From the NCBI GenBank assembly GCA_036404435.1, contig DASWZN010000047.1, positions 1 to 64,000 of the forward strand: a DNA stretch of 64,000 nucleotides, in the 5' to 3' direction. The notes under the pieces were generated by a model, which ran no database searches, was not told where the DNA came from, and saw only the letters and a list, made by a program, of their open reading frames with translations. Of the stretch, positions 1-8,629 are shown piece after piece (position 1 is the stretch's first letter; every line of letters starts with the position of its first letter). The stretch is from DASWZN01 sp036404435 (GTDB lineage Bacteria > Acidobacteriota > Terriglobia > Bryobacterales > Bryobacteraceae). The translations under genes and the position numbers were made by a program.

Positions 1-35
1 GTTGCCCGTTGATCCGTTTTGGATCGACGGGCAAC
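1..35. repeat. Edge hairpin, near-perfect inverted repeat
   Basis: Two 15-base arms (1-15 and 21-35) pair around a 5-base loop with a single G-T-type mismatch. No T-tract follows, so it may be a palindromic intergenic repeat rather than an intrinsic terminator. Short gagc/cgagcaacg repeats follow up to the start of the first gene. The window edge hides whatever lies to its left. Confidence 0.5.
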
Positions 36-64
36 GAGCCACGAGCAACGAGCCTTCGTGCATA

Positions 65-823
65 ATGAGTCCTATGGCTTGCGAGAAGTGCGGCGGCACG
101 GGCTGGCGGGTCATCGAGCGCGAGGGCATCTCGGCCGCCGAGCAGTGCGATTGCGCGACAACCGAAGCGCCGCGCGACCTCGAAGGCGGCGCGCGCATCC
201 CGCCTCTCTACCGCAACGCCGCGCTCGAGAGCTTCATCCTCCCGGCGGAGAACCCGGGGGCCGCGCGGGCTCTCGAAGCGGTGATGCTCAAGGTCTCCGG
301 TTACGCCCGGGAGTTCCCGCTCGCTCCCAAGCCCGGCCTGCTGTTCATCGGCCCCACCGGCACCGGCAAGACCCACTTGGCCATCGCGGTGCTGCGCCGC
401 CTGATGGCGCGCGGCTTCGAGGGCGCCTATTACGACTACATCAACCTGCTGGAGCGCGTCCGCTCGGGCTACGACTCCGACGCCGCGCCCGAGGACCGCG
501 AAGCCTACCAGACCTGCCTGGACGTCCCCGTGCTTCTGCTCGACGACCTGGGCTCGCACCGCGTCATGGGTTGGATCGAGGACACGGTGACGGCCATCGT
601 CACCCATCGCTGCAATAACCAGAAGGCGCTGATCGCAACCACGAACCTGGTGGACCCGGATGCCGGCGACGACGTCGTGCGCCGCATCCCCGGGATGGCC
701 CATCCCGAATACCGCACCACGCTGGGGGAACGCATTGGCGAGCGCGCCCGCTCGCGCCTGTTCGAGATGTGCGAGGTGGTGCGTATGCCGGCGGTGGGCG
801 ACTACCGGCTCAAGAGGAAGTAG
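65..823 (+). CDS. DnaC/DnaI/IstB-like AAA+ ATPase with zinc-finger N-terminus
   Basis: An AAA+ ATPase of the helicase-loader family (DnaC, DnaI, IstB), expected to act on a replicative helicase or transposase in the cytoplasm. The N-terminus carries a C-x2-C-G-G-T-G knuckle and a following C-D-C, as in DnaI-type zinc-binding heads. Walker A (GPTGTGKTHL), Walker B (VLLLDDLG) and a sensor-1-like ATTN follow in order. The frame is open to the window edge, but the ATG at 65 fits best because the residues before it come from the edge hairpin. At about 252 residues it has normal family length. No dnaB, transposase or primosome gene lies beside it, so its partner is unknown. Confidence 0.85.
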   Translation: MSPMACEKCGGTGWRVIEREGISAAEQCDCATTEAPRDLEGGARIPPLYRNAALESFILPAENPGAARALEAVMLKVSGYAREFPLAPKPGLLFIGPTGTGKTHLAIAVLRRLMARGFEGAYYDYINLLERVRSGYDSDAAPEDREAYQTCLDVPVLLLDDLGSHRVMGWIEDTVTAIVTHRCNNQKALIATTNLVDPDAGDDVVRRIPGMAHPEYRTTLGERIGERARSRLFEMCEVVRMPAVGDYRLKRK

Positions 824-884
824 GAGCGGCGCGGTTCCGTCGGCAGGCGTCTTCGGCAACTCCTGATCCTGTCTACACTCCTCG

Positions 885-1334
885 CTAGACCGATTGCGGT
901 AGCGTCCCAAACTCTTCCGGGTGCGCGTACACATAAGCAAACAGCAGCTCTGTAAGATCGTGCGGATAGGCGCAGAACTCGGTATCCAAAGCCCCTAGTT
1001 TGTCGAGCGCTCCGTCGGAGATATCAGCTGCCGCTGAGGATATCTCCTCTGGCGTCGGTGGCAACCCAGCAGGAAATGCAGTCGTGATCGCACGCCGACA
1101 GATATCGGCTGTCCGGGGAGCGCCAATGGCTTCAAGTGCTTCCGCAACGAATGATGCTGTTTCAGCGCTGGCATTAAGAAAGTACTGAGAAAAACCGCCG
1201 TTGTTGACCTCCGATTCGACGGCCCAAACGCTCGAGAAGACCTTTTGCGGAACGGACTGAGTCACAAAGTCTTCTTTCCCGAACTTTGTCCTCTCGGATT
1301 CGGACAGGTCTATCAGGATTTCATTCTTATTCAT
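885..1334 (-). CDS. DUF4375 family protein (DMP19-like fold)
   Basis: A 149-residue soluble protein with the DUF4375 hallmark VNNGGFSQYFLN near residues 43-54. The family includes Neisseria DMP19, a DNA-mimic protein, but most members have no known role, so no function is assigned. The sequence is acidic and helical. It is less GC-rich than its neighbours, which hints at a different history. It stands alone, facing the helicase-loader gene, with no operon partner. Start is the ATG at 1334. Family assignment is firm; function is open. Confidence 0.8.
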   Translation of the reverse strand: MNKNEILIDLSESERTKFGKEDFVTQSVPQKVFSSVWAVESEVNNGGFSQYFLNASAETASFVAEALEAIGAPRTADICRRAITTAFPAGLPPTPEEISSAAADISDGALDKLGALDTEFCAYPHDLTELLFAYVYAHPEEFGTLPQSV

Positions 1335-1597
1335 CGTTTCCGTTACCTCATTCCGTGGTCAGGATTTGACGTAAACGATAGCACGACTGCCTACACGCCG
1401 CCGTATCGCTCGATGCTTGATTACTCCGACCCGCAGAACGGAACCTCGCGGGCCGGAAGTCCCGTTGCAGAGCTGCCGGCCAGCTCCCCGAACGCAGTCT
1501 GGAACAAAGCAGAGACTGGACCGCCCTTCCCACGACGCCACGCCCCGCCACTGCCCCCGCTGGGCTACAATCGAGCCTTTGAGACCCGAAGGCCCTT

Positions 1598-2137
1598 ATG
1601 AAGTCCCGTCCCGTCCAGCGCAGGAAGTTTCTGCAGGCCGCCGCGGCGGCTGCGGCCGCTAGCGCCGCCTCCTGCGGGGGCAAGGCGAGCCCCTGGCGCT
1701 TCTTCAGCGTGGAGGAGGCGGCCACCCTGGCCGCCGTCTGCGATCGCATCATCCCGCCCGATCAGGACCCCGGCGCCTCCGCCGCCGATGTCGTCAACTA
1801 TATCGACCGCCAACTCGCAGGGCCGCTCAAGAGGTACCGGCGCGCCTATCGCGAAGGGCTGCCCGCCCTCGCCCGCTTCGCCGCACTCGCCCCCGCCGAG
1901 CAGGATGCGCTGCTGGCCGCCATGGAAGCCCGGCGCGAGCCGTTTTTCGAAATGGTGCGCGATCACGCCATGCAAGGCTTCTACGGCGATCCGCGGCACG
2001 GCGGCAATCGCGAGTATGCGAGCTGGGCGATGCTCAACGTGCCGTCCGCCCCCGTACGCGGCCGCCAGCTCTACGACCTGTCGGGCGAAGGCATGACCCG
2101 CCGCACCAGGAGGCCCACATGGCGCTCCAACGGGTGA
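1598..2137 (+). CDS. Gluconate 2-dehydrogenase subunit 3 family protein, Tat-exported
   Basis: Small accessory subunit of a membrane-associated GMC dehydrogenase. The N-terminus has a twin-arginine signal (QRRKFLQ, then an Ala-rich stretch and a Cys), so it should be folded in the cytoplasm and exported, probably carrying the signal-less large subunit with it. The body (FFSVEEAATLAAVCDRIIP) matches the subunit 3 family. The stop lies 19 bases inside the next gene, which implies translational coupling with the GMC dehydrogenase. The third gene downstream encodes a multiheme cytochrome, completing a three-part dehydrogenase-cytochrome arrangement. Confidence 0.85.
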   Translation: MKSRPVQRRKFLQAAAAAAAASAASCGGKASPWRFFSVEEAATLAAVCDRIIPPDQDPGASAADVVNYIDRQLAGPLKRYRRAYREGLPALARFAALAPAEQDALLAAMEARREPFFEMVRDHAMQGFYGDPRHGGNREYASWAMLNVPSAPVRGRQLYDLSGEGMTRRTRRPTWRSNG

Positions 2138-3768
2138 ACGCGGTGGTGGTCGGCGCGGGCGCGGGCGGCGGCGTCGTGGCCAAGGAACTCGCCGAGGCCG
2201 GCCTGCGCGTGGTGCTGCTCGAGCGCGGCAAATGGTTCACGGCCTTCGACGACCGCAAGGACGACCTGCGCAACGAGCGCACCAGCGTGCTCGGCACGGG
2301 CTCAGGACCCGACGAGGAAACGAATCCGCGCGTCTTCGTCGATCCCGCCAGCAAGGAGCACATCGTCTGGCCGCAGGAGGGCGCCTACCAGAACAACGCT
2401 GCGTGCGTCGGCGGCGGCACCTTCTCCTACGGCGCCATGGCGTGGCGCTACATGGAGAAGGATTTCCGCATGCGCTCGACCTACGGCGCCGTTCCTGGCA
2501 GCACGCTCGAAGACTGGCCCATTTCCTACGACGATCTGGAGCCGTTCTACGAAAAGGCGGAGTGGGAAATCGGCGTCTCGGGCGATGTGACGCCCGACCC
2601 TTTCCACGCGCCGCGCCGCAAGCGTCTCCCCATGCCGCCGCTGGCGCAGAACCGCGAGTACTTCGTTCTGAAGCCAGCCGCAGAGCGGCTCGGCCTGCAT
2701 CCTTTCGACATCCCCATGCTGCGCAACAGCGTGCCTTATGGCGGCCGCGGTCCCTGCATGCGCTGCCGCTGGTGCGTCGGGTTCGGCTGCGAAGTGGATG
2801 CCAAGTGCGGCACGCAGAATACGGTGATTCCCAGGGCGCTGGCCACCAAGAACTGCGAACTGCGCGCCGGATGCGTGGCCAAAGAAATCCTGACCGATGC
2901 CGGCGGCCGCGTGACGGGCGTGGCGTATTTCGACGCGCGCCACCGGCTCCAGGAACAGCCGGCGGACCTGGTGGTGGTATCGGCCGGGGCCATTGAATCG
3001 GCCCGCCTGCTGCTGAACTCGAAAAGCCGCCTGTACCCGAACGGCCTCGGCAACCGCTACGACTGGGTCGGCCGCAACCTGCAAGGGCACACCTACGTCG
3101 GCGCCACCGGACTGTTCGACCAGGAAGTCTACGACGACATCGGGCCGGGCGCGAACATCGCCATCTGCGACTTCAATCACGGCAACCCGGGCCTGGCCGG
3201 CGGCGGCCTGCTGGCCAACGAATTCATCCGCCTCCCCTATCAGTTCAGCTCCATGACGCCGCCCGGCGTGCGGCGCTGGGGCAAGGCGCACAAGGACTTC
3301 ATGCGCCGGGCGTATGGGCGCCACATCGCCATCCGCGGGCCGGTGCAGGAAATGCCCGTGTTCGACTGCCGCGCGCAGGCCGATCCCACGGTGCGCGACC
3401 ACTGGGACATTCCCGTCGCGCGGCTTTCGGGCCTCAGTCATCCGCACAACGTCGAGGTCGGACGCTTCCTCGCCGGCAAGGCCGAGGCCTGGCTCCGCGA
3501 GGCCGGCGCCACGACGGTCTGGAAATCCCTGCCGGCGCGTTACCTCAGCGCGGGCCAGCACCAGGCCGGCACGTGCCGCATGGGACACGACCCCAAAACG
3601 TCGGTCGTCGACAAGCACTGCCGCGTCCACGATCACGACAACCTCTACGCGATCGACGCCAGCGTCCACGTGACCAACGGCGGCTTCAATCCGGCGCTCA
3701 CCATCATGGCCGTCGCCTATTACGCCTCGGACGGCCTCAAGCGCGCGTGGAAGGGGAAGGCGCTATGA
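2119..3768 (+). CDS. GMC oxidoreductase, gluconate/sugar dehydrogenase large subunit
   Basis: An FAD-dependent glucose-methanol-choline oxidoreductase of the gluconate 2-dehydrogenase large-subunit type. It has the FAD-binding VVGAGAGGGVVAKEL Rossmann motif at the N-terminus, a Cys-rich insert near residues 213-233 (CMRCRWCVGFGCEVDAKCG) and the C-terminal GMC block (AGTCRMGHD, then NGGFNPALTIMAVAYY). It lacks its own signal and probably rides out with the Tat-signal small subunit. The substrate cannot be read from sequence; a sugar or sugar acid is likely. Start ATG at 2119 follows an AGGAGG box and overlaps the upstream gene by 19 bases. At 549 residues it is of normal length. Confidence 0.9.
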   Translation: MALQRVNAVVVGAGAGGGVVAKELAEAGLRVVLLERGKWFTAFDDRKDDLRNERTSVLGTGSGPDEETNPRVFVDPASKEHIVWPQEGAYQNNAACVGGGTFSYGAMAWRYMEKDFRMRSTYGAVPGSTLEDWPISYDDLEPFYEKAEWEIGVSGDVTPDPFHAPRRKRLPMPPLAQNREYFVLKPAAERLGLHPFDIPMLRNSVPYGGRGPCMRCRWCVGFGCEVDAKCGTQNTVIPRALATKNCELRAGCVAKEILTDAGGRVTGVAYFDARHRLQEQPADLVVVSAGAIESARLLLNSKSRLYPNGLGNRYDWVGRNLQGHTYVGATGLFDQEVYDDIGPGANIAICDFNHGNPGLAGGGLLANEFIRLPYQFSSMTPPGVRRWGKAHKDFMRRAYGRHIAIRGPVQEMPVFDCRAQADPTVRDHWDIPVARLSGLSHPHNVEVGRFLAGKAEAWLREAGATTVWKSLPARYLSAGQHQAGTCRMGHDPKTSVVDKHCRVHDHDNLYAIDASVHVTNGGFNPALTIMAVAYYASDGLKRAWKGKAL

Positions 3769-3842
3769 CGGCGGGACGGTACGGTCTCATCGGGACATGC
3801 TCTCGCGCGCGGTCCGGTGCTTGGGGAGCGCCGAAGCGCCGA

Positions 3843-3895
3843 GTGGGGCAGGCGGTTCCGCCTGCCTGGGCGGGCCAAACGGCCTGCCCCACCAC
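3843..3895. repeat. Intergenic palindromic repeat, copy A
   Basis: Two GC-rich hairpins side by side: GGGGCAGGC pairs with GCCTGCC, and GGGC-GGGCC pairs with GGCC-TGCCC around an AAAC loop. The same GGCAGGCC/GGCCTGCC core recurs near 5004, 8868, 11113, 45000 and 48770. It lies between the GMC and cytochrome genes and just upstream of the cytochrome start at 3923. Confidence 0.75.
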
Positions 3896-3922
3896 GTTGC
3901 GCTGCCGCTCCGCGGAGGGCCT

Positions 3923-4990
3923 ATGACCGCCAAGCAGTATGCCCTGATCGGGGCCGCGGCCCTGGCCGTCCTGCTGCTGCCGGGCGCCACCGTCTACTAC
4001 GAATACTCGGGAGGGCGCGGGTGCGTGCGGTGTCACGAAATCCAGACCTCCTACGACCACTGGCAGTCGTCGGCGCACCGCAACATTCCCTGCACGTCCT
4101 GCCACGGCAGCGCGCTCACCTTCGACGTCGGCTTCCACCTGGCGAACCTGCGCCGCGTAGCCGCTCACGTGGCCGGCCGCGCGGGCGGCGAGATTCACCT
4201 GAAGCACACCGACCTCTATCCCGTCGCCGAGCGCTGCGGGAAATGCCACCAGCACGAGTACGCCGATTGGAACGCCGGCCCGCACGGCGTCACCTACGCC
4301 AAGATCTTCCTGGACCGGAAGCACAACACCCAGCGCCTGCTGATGGACGATTGCCTGCGCTGCCACGGGATGCATTTTGAGGGCGCCATGCGGGACCTGG
4401 TGACTCCCATCGATACGCGCGGCCCCTGGAGCTTAAGGTCGCCCGCGCTGGCCAACCGCCCGGCCATTCCCTGCCTGGCCTGCCACCAGATGCACCGCAA
4501 CGGCAAACCGCTGGTGCGCGCGAATCCACGCGTGCCGACGTCCGGACCCTCGCAGCAGGTTATGACGCCGTCGCTGGCGCTCTACGACCGCCGCGAGCAA
4601 TCGCACATCCCGGCCGGGATCCTGCCGCTACCGGAGATGCGCGACGGAGACCGCCTGGTCAGGATGAGCCCAGACCGGCGGCAGGCGCTCTGTTACCAGT
4701 GCCACGCGGCGCCGGCCGGAATGCCCGCCGGATCGGGCGACGACCGCACCGGCCTGGGCGTCCACGAAGGCTTCAGTTGCCTGGTGTGCCACCAGGGGCA
4801 CGGCCAGCAGACGCGGGCCTCCTGCGCCACCTGCCACCCGCGCCTCTCCAACTGCGGCCTCGACGTCGAGAAGATGGACACCACCTTCAAGGACACCCGG
4901 AGCGCGCATAACATCCACTTCGTGAAGTGCGCCGACTGCCACCCTAAGGGGATACCGAAGAAGGTGACCCATGCGCTCGCGGCGCCATAG
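3923..4990 (+). CDS. Membrane-anchored nine-heme cytochrome c
   Basis: A 355-residue electron-transfer protein with an N-terminal membrane anchor (ALIGAAALAVLLLPGATVYY) followed by nine CxxCH heme c motifs: CVRCH, CTSCH, CGKCH, CLRCH, CLACH, CYQCH, CLVCH, CATCH and CADCH. It is the likely electron acceptor of the GMC dehydrogenase upstream, sitting on the outer face of the cytoplasmic membrane. Nine hemes is unusual, because gluconate dehydrogenases normally pair with a triheme cytochrome. Start at 3923 was chosen over an upstream in-frame ATG because the extra residues come from the palindromic repeat and the signal anchor begins here. Confidence 0.88.
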   Translation: MTAKQYALIGAAALAVLLLPGATVYYEYSGGRGCVRCHEIQTSYDHWQSSAHRNIPCTSCHGSALTFDVGFHLANLRRVAAHVAGRAGGEIHLKHTDLYPVAERCGKCHQHEYADWNAGPHGVTYAKIFLDRKHNTQRLLMDDCLRCHGMHFEGAMRDLVTPIDTRGPWSLRSPALANRPAIPCLACHQMHRNGKPLVRANPRVPTSGPSQQVMTPSLALYDRREQSHIPAGILPLPEMRDGDRLVRMSPDRRQALCYQCHAAPAGMPAGSGDDRTGLGVHEGFSCLVCHQGHGQQTRASCATCHPRLSNCGLDVEKMDTTFKDTRSAHNIHFVKCADCHPKGIPKKVTHALAAP

Positions 4991-5003
4991 CGGCGGTGTC
5001 TTC

Positions 5004-5030
5004 GTGGGGCAGGCGCTTTCGCCTGCCCAC
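5004..5030. repeat. Intergenic palindromic repeat, copy B
   Basis: GTGGGGCAGGCG and CGCCTGCCCAC pair around a CTTT loop, with one unpaired C. It is the same design as copy A and lies between two convergent genes (cytochrome on plus, HIT-EcsC on minus), so it may also serve as a transcription terminator. Confidence 0.75.
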
Positions 5031-5094
5031 CGTTATCCTTCGCCGAGTTTCCGTGTACTGCCAGTCCAGGTCGGACTCGCTCGCTCGGGCGGAA

Positions 5095-6165
5095 TCACTC
5101 AAGCTTGCCGCCGCGAGCCTCAAAGTGCTTGCAGGCGACCCTCCCCACGGCTCTTACCGAGGCGTAGTTCCAAGCGGCGCCAATGCCTATCGAAGCCGCG
5201 GGAACTGTGTATTTGACGATTGATCGCTGCAGCACCTTCACGCCGATCTTGGCTGCGATGCGCTTCAGCGCAGCCAAGAGGTCCTTCCGGAACACACCCT
5301 TCACCGCGCGCTCCGCGGCCTTGGCACCGACCCTCATCCCGAGCCTCCCGGCGGCTTCCGCAGCTGACCCACCGGCGGCAAAGGCCAGAATCGTCAGAAT
5401 GTCCTCCGGATCATCCGGCTTCAGGGGCACCCCGTACAGCTTGCCCAGGTTTGCCACTAACTGCAGCTCGAACCGCAGGAGCAGAATCGCTTCGGTGCTG
5501 AGAGCCGTCGCGAAGATCGCGACGTTTGCCGGCAACCCGACCCCACCCTCACCAAGGGTGGCCAGAGCCGTGATCTCATCAGCGGTCAGCGCGGCGCCTG
5601 TCACAGCGCCCAGAACAGCCGCGTTCTTCGCGGCCACGGCTATAAGCACCTCTCTGATCTTCCTCTTGTTGCGCGTTCCGTATTTCCTGTAGAAGTACTC
5701 GACGTTCGCTCGCTCCCAATAGTTCCTGAAACACTTCCCGACGAGTCCCCAGACCCACTCTCCGGTCCGCATCGCAGCCCAGCCGCCGAACTCGGAGTAC
5801 TCCTCCCTGGCCCGTTTTAGTAGATTCCTTATCCTTCCCCCCAGTGCGGCCCAACTAGAATCCCCCTCTCGGGCAGGAGTAACAGTCACATGAGCGTGCC
5901 GCAAGGCGTTTGATTTACCCTCCTCGTATTCGACGGTTTCGGCGATCGAGGCTGGGCCACCCAGGCCTTGCCGAATCTCTTCGACCACCTGCAGGAGATC
6001 GTCGTGCTCCTGCTCGGTCAATTCACACATTCTAGCTACGTGCCGGCGCGGGACGACCACGACTCGAGCGTCGTTGGTCGAAGAAGGACCAGAAAGCGCG
6101 ATGGCGGCCTCAGATTCAAGCAGAACACGATCAGCGGAGGGAAGACAGAGCGAGCACGGTTCCAT
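5095..6165 (-). CDS. HIT-domain and EcsC-domain fusion protein
   Basis: A 356-residue fusion. Residues 1-100 resemble a HIT (histidine triad) domain: a CSLC knuckle, VVVPRRHV, then R-H90-A-H92-V-T-V. In the canonical triad the third position is His; here it is Thr94, while the middle His that acts as nucleophile in the family is kept. From about residue 145 the sequence matches the EcsC family (ITALATLGEGGVGLPANVA, then KLYGVPLKPDD), with hydrophobic stretches that may associate with the membrane. The frame stays open well upstream, but the ATG at 6165 starts exactly at the HIT domain. The combination is uncommon and its role is unknown. GC is lower than in neighbouring genes. Confidence 0.75.
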   Translation of the reverse strand: MEPCSLCLPSADRVLLESEAAIALSGPSSTNDARVVVVPRRHVARMCELTEQEHDDLLQVVEEIRQGLGGPASIAETVEYEEGKSNALRHAHVTVTPAREGDSSWAALGGRIRNLLKRAREEYSEFGGWAAMRTGEWVWGLVGKCFRNYWERANVEYFYRKYGTRNKRKIREVLIAVAAKNAAVLGAVTGAALTADEITALATLGEGGVGLPANVAIFATALSTEAILLLRFELQLVANLGKLYGVPLKPDDPEDILTILAFAAGGSAAEAAGRLGMRVGAKAAERAVKGVFRKDLLAALKRIAAKIGVKVLQRSIVKYTVPAASIGIGAAWNYASVRAVGRVACKHFEARGGKLE

Positions 6166-6346
6166 GGCTGAACAATATACATCATCCAGAACGTACCCGG
6201 CGCAAGAAAGGGGAGGGCAATGCCGCTCTGATCCCCACAAGTAGCGCACCCCCGGGGTCCGCTCCAAGCGTCCCCAACGAAATGCGCGGTGCGAATCCAC
6301 TAGCCGGACGCCACCGACACCCGCCGTGGGTCCCCCAAGCCCCCCT

Positions 6347-6763
6347 TCACGAACCCCCGCTGAGCCCGAACATCGGGCCGTATTTCTCGGGCAGGCGCGC
6401 CGGCCGCAGGTCCAGCCCGCAGAAGACGTGCTTGGTCTCGCCGCGCGCCAGCACGCGGCCATCCTCGGCGCGGCGCATCTCGTAACCGAACGCGACCAGG
6501 CGGCGGCTGGCCCGCTCGATCCAGGTCTTCACCACCACCTCGTCGTCGTAGCGCGCCGGGAACAAGTACCGGCACTGCGCCTCCGCGACGGCCAGCAGGA
6601 CGCCGTCCTCCCGCTCCATGTCGCGATAGTTGAAGCCCACCGCCTTGCAGAACTCGACGCGGCCCACTTCCATCCAAACGAGGTAGTTCGCGTAGTAGAC
6701 TACGCCCATCTGATCGGTCTCGGCGTAGCGCACGCGCAGCCGGGCTTCGTGAAAGGTTTCCAT
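6347..6763 (-). CDS. ybgC: YbgC/FadM-family acyl-CoA thioesterase (hotdog fold)
   Basis: A 138-residue cytosolic hotdog thioesterase that hydrolyses acyl-CoA esters. The signature VRYAETDQMGVVYYANYLVWMEVGR near the N-terminus includes the catalytic Asp of the 4-hydroxybenzoyl-CoA thioesterase family (D in TDQMG). The chain length and position match YbgC. It is not beside a tol-pal cluster, where E. coli ybgC lies, so a link to the cell envelope is not shown here. Start ATG at 6763. Confidence 0.85.
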   Translation of the reverse strand: METFHEARLRVRYAETDQMGVVYYANYLVWMEVGRVEFCKAVGFNYRDMEREDGVLLAVAEAQCRYLFPARYDDEVVVKTWIERASRRLVAFGYEMRRAEDGRVLARGETKHVFCGLDLRPARLPEKYGPMFGLSGGS

Positions 6764-6995
6764 ACGAAGAGAGAATTATAGCGCCGCCGGGCCGCGCTCG
6801 CGGCGGCTGCAAAGCGCATCGGGTAATCAGCACTGAACCGCGACCGTAAGGGAGCGGAACGCCACCAAGCTCCAGATATCCGCTTGCTCACGCGCGCGGT
6901 TCGGTGCCGGGCTCCCAACTGGCGTCCACAGACTTGTCGCGCCCCCGCTGCAACCCTTTCCCCTCCGAAACCGTCTGTTACGCTGTAAGGTTCCT

Positions 6996-7691
6996 GTGCG
7001 CATCAGAGTCCTGTTCTTCGGCGTCTTGAAGGACGTCATCGGCCGCGCCGCCTGTGAGATCGAGCTCCCCGCAGGCGCTTCGGCCCGGACGGTCTTCGAG
7101 CACTGCGCCTCCCAGTTTCCGAAGCTGCGGGCCATGGAGCGCAGCATCCTGCTGGCGCGCAACCAGCGGTTTGTCCGTGCTTCGGAGCCCGTGGCCGACG
7201 GCGACGAGATCGCCCTGCTGCCGCCGGTCAGCGGCGGCACGGCCGATGCCGGCGAGAACTTCTTTGCCCTCACCCGCGCGCCCATCGACACGCGCGGGCT
7301 GGCGGCGCGCCTGCTGCGCGGCGAAGACGGGGCCGTGGTGGCCTTCGAGGGAGTGGTCCGGAACAACAGCCGGGGGCGGCGCACGCTGTGGCTCGACTAT
7401 GAGTGCTACGAGCCCATGGCCCTCAAGCTGATGGCCGAGATCGGCGCCGGGATCGCCCGCACGCGCGAGATCGGGCGCATCGCGATCGTGCATCGGCTCG
7501 GCAGGCTCGAGATCGGCGAGACCAGCGTGGCCGTGGTGGTCACCGCGCCCCACCGCCGGCCCGCGTTCAAGGCCGCTCTCGAAGGCATCGACCGGCTCAA
7601 GCGAACCGTCCCAATCTGGAAGAAGGAGCACTTCGAAGATGGCGAAGTCTGGGTGGAGGGCGAATGGGACGAATCCCTGCGCAACCCATGA
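6996..7691 (+). CDS. moaD-moaE: Molybdopterin synthase MoaD-MoaE fusion
   Basis: Both subunits of molybdopterin synthase in one chain; it makes the dithiolene of the molybdenum cofactor from cyclic pyranopterin monophosphate. Residues 1-81 are a MoaD ubiquitin-like domain ending in GG (residues 80-81). A short linker (TADAGENF) leads into MoaE, with the active-site lysine block PIWKKEHFEDGEVWVEGEW at the C-terminus. In separate MoaD the GG must be free to form a thiocarboxylate, so this fusion probably needs cleavage after GG81, as reported for mycobacterial MoaX. GTG start at 6996 follows an AAGG box. Its stop overlaps the next ATG in an ATGA junction. Confidence 0.88.
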   Translation: MRIRVLFFGVLKDVIGRAACEIELPAGASARTVFEHCASQFPKLRAMERSILLARNQRFVRASEPVADGDEIALLPPVSGGTADAGENFFALTRAPIDTRGLAARLLRGEDGAVVAFEGVVRNNSRGRRTLWLDYECYEPMALKLMAEIGAGIARTREIGRIAIVHRLGRLEIGETSVAVVVTAPHRRPAFKAALEGIDRLKRTVPIWKKEHFEDGEVWVEGEWDESLRNP

Positions 7692-8629
7692 GGCGGATCG
7701 CGTGGGCGGGCGCTCTTCTGCTGGCCGCGCTGTCGGCGCGGGGCGAAGACAAACAGCCGGTATTCCAGGTCGATGTCCACCTGGTGCGCGTCCTGGCCAC
7801 CGTCAAAGACGGTTCCGGCCAGCTCATCGGCAGCCTTTCTAAAGACGACTTCCAGATCCTAGACAACGGTGTGCCGCAGCAACTCGCGGTCTTCGAGCAC
7901 CGTACCGAGCAGCCCCTGTCCATCACGGTGATGATCGACACCAGCGCCTCCACCGGCATCGATCTCAAGTACGAGGTCGATTCGGTCAACCGCTTCTTCC
8001 GCGCCCTGTTCCACGAAGGCAATCCCGACGACGCCGCCGGGCTGCTGGCCTTCAACTGGGAGACCATCCAGTTGGCCGATTTCACGCACAACCTGGACCG
8101 CCTCGATCGCGCTCTCCGCGGCATCCGCTCCGAGGGCGGCACCAGCCTCTACGACTCCATCTATCTGGCCGCCGGCCGCCTGGAAGGGCGCGAGGGACGC
8201 CACGTCATCATTGCGGTGACCGACGGTGGCGACACCACCAGCTATAAGACCTATCACGACGCGCTGCGTGCCGCGCAGATGTCCGATACCGTGGTGTACC
8301 CGGTCCTGGTGGTGCCCATCACCAACGACGCCGGCCGCAACACCGGCGGAGAGAACGCACTCACAACGCTGGCCCAGAGCACCGGCGGGCGGGTCTTCGC
8401 CCCGGCGCTGGGCGACGCGCTCGACGCAGCTTTTCTCGAGATTATCCGCGACCTGCGCACCCAATACCTGCTGGCCTACTATCCCAAGAACGTCCCTCTC
8501 ACCAAGGACCCCTTCCACCGCATCGAGATCAGACTGAAGCGGCCGGATTTGCGGGTTTCGGCCCGGAGCGGCTATTATGGGGAAACTGAACCTCCAAAGG
8601 GCGTGAAAGGGTGGCGCCCCGCAAAATGA
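7688..8629 (+). CDS. Secreted VWFA-related domain protein
   Basis: A 313-residue exported protein with a von Willebrand factor A fold. The N-terminal signal peptide (RRIAWAGALLLAALSARGED) precedes a beta-rich region and the VWA domain with a MIDAS-like DTSAS (ITVMIDTSAS), TSLYDSIY and VTDGGDTTS. This VWFA-related family is abundant in Acidobacteriota and its role is unknown; metal-dependent protein binding outside the cytoplasm is the usual guess. The start lies in an ATGA overlap with moaD-moaE, and the stop overlaps the next gene in the same way, so three unrelated genes are translationally coupled. Confidence 0.82.
   Translation: MRRIAWAGALLLAALSARGEDKQPVFQVDVHLVRVLATVKDGSGQLIGSLSKDDFQILDNGVPQQLAVFEHRTEQPLSITVMIDTSASTGIDLKYEVDSVNRFFRALFHEGNPDDAAGLLAFNWETIQLADFTHNLDRLDRALRGIRSEGGTSLYDSIYLAAGRLEGREGRHVIIAVTDGGDTTSYKTYHDALRAAQMSDTVVYPVLVVPITNDAGRNTGGENALTTLAQSTGGRVFAPALGDALDAAFLEIIRDLRTQYLLAYYPKNVPLTKDPFHRIEIRLKRPDLRVSARSGYYGETEPPKGVKGWRPAK

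Noticed and set aside
2302..3669. Long minus-strand open frame opposite the GMC gene
   Set aside because: Antisense shadow: Arg/Val/Ala/Gly-biased sequence without motifs, while the plus strand has complete GMC signatures.
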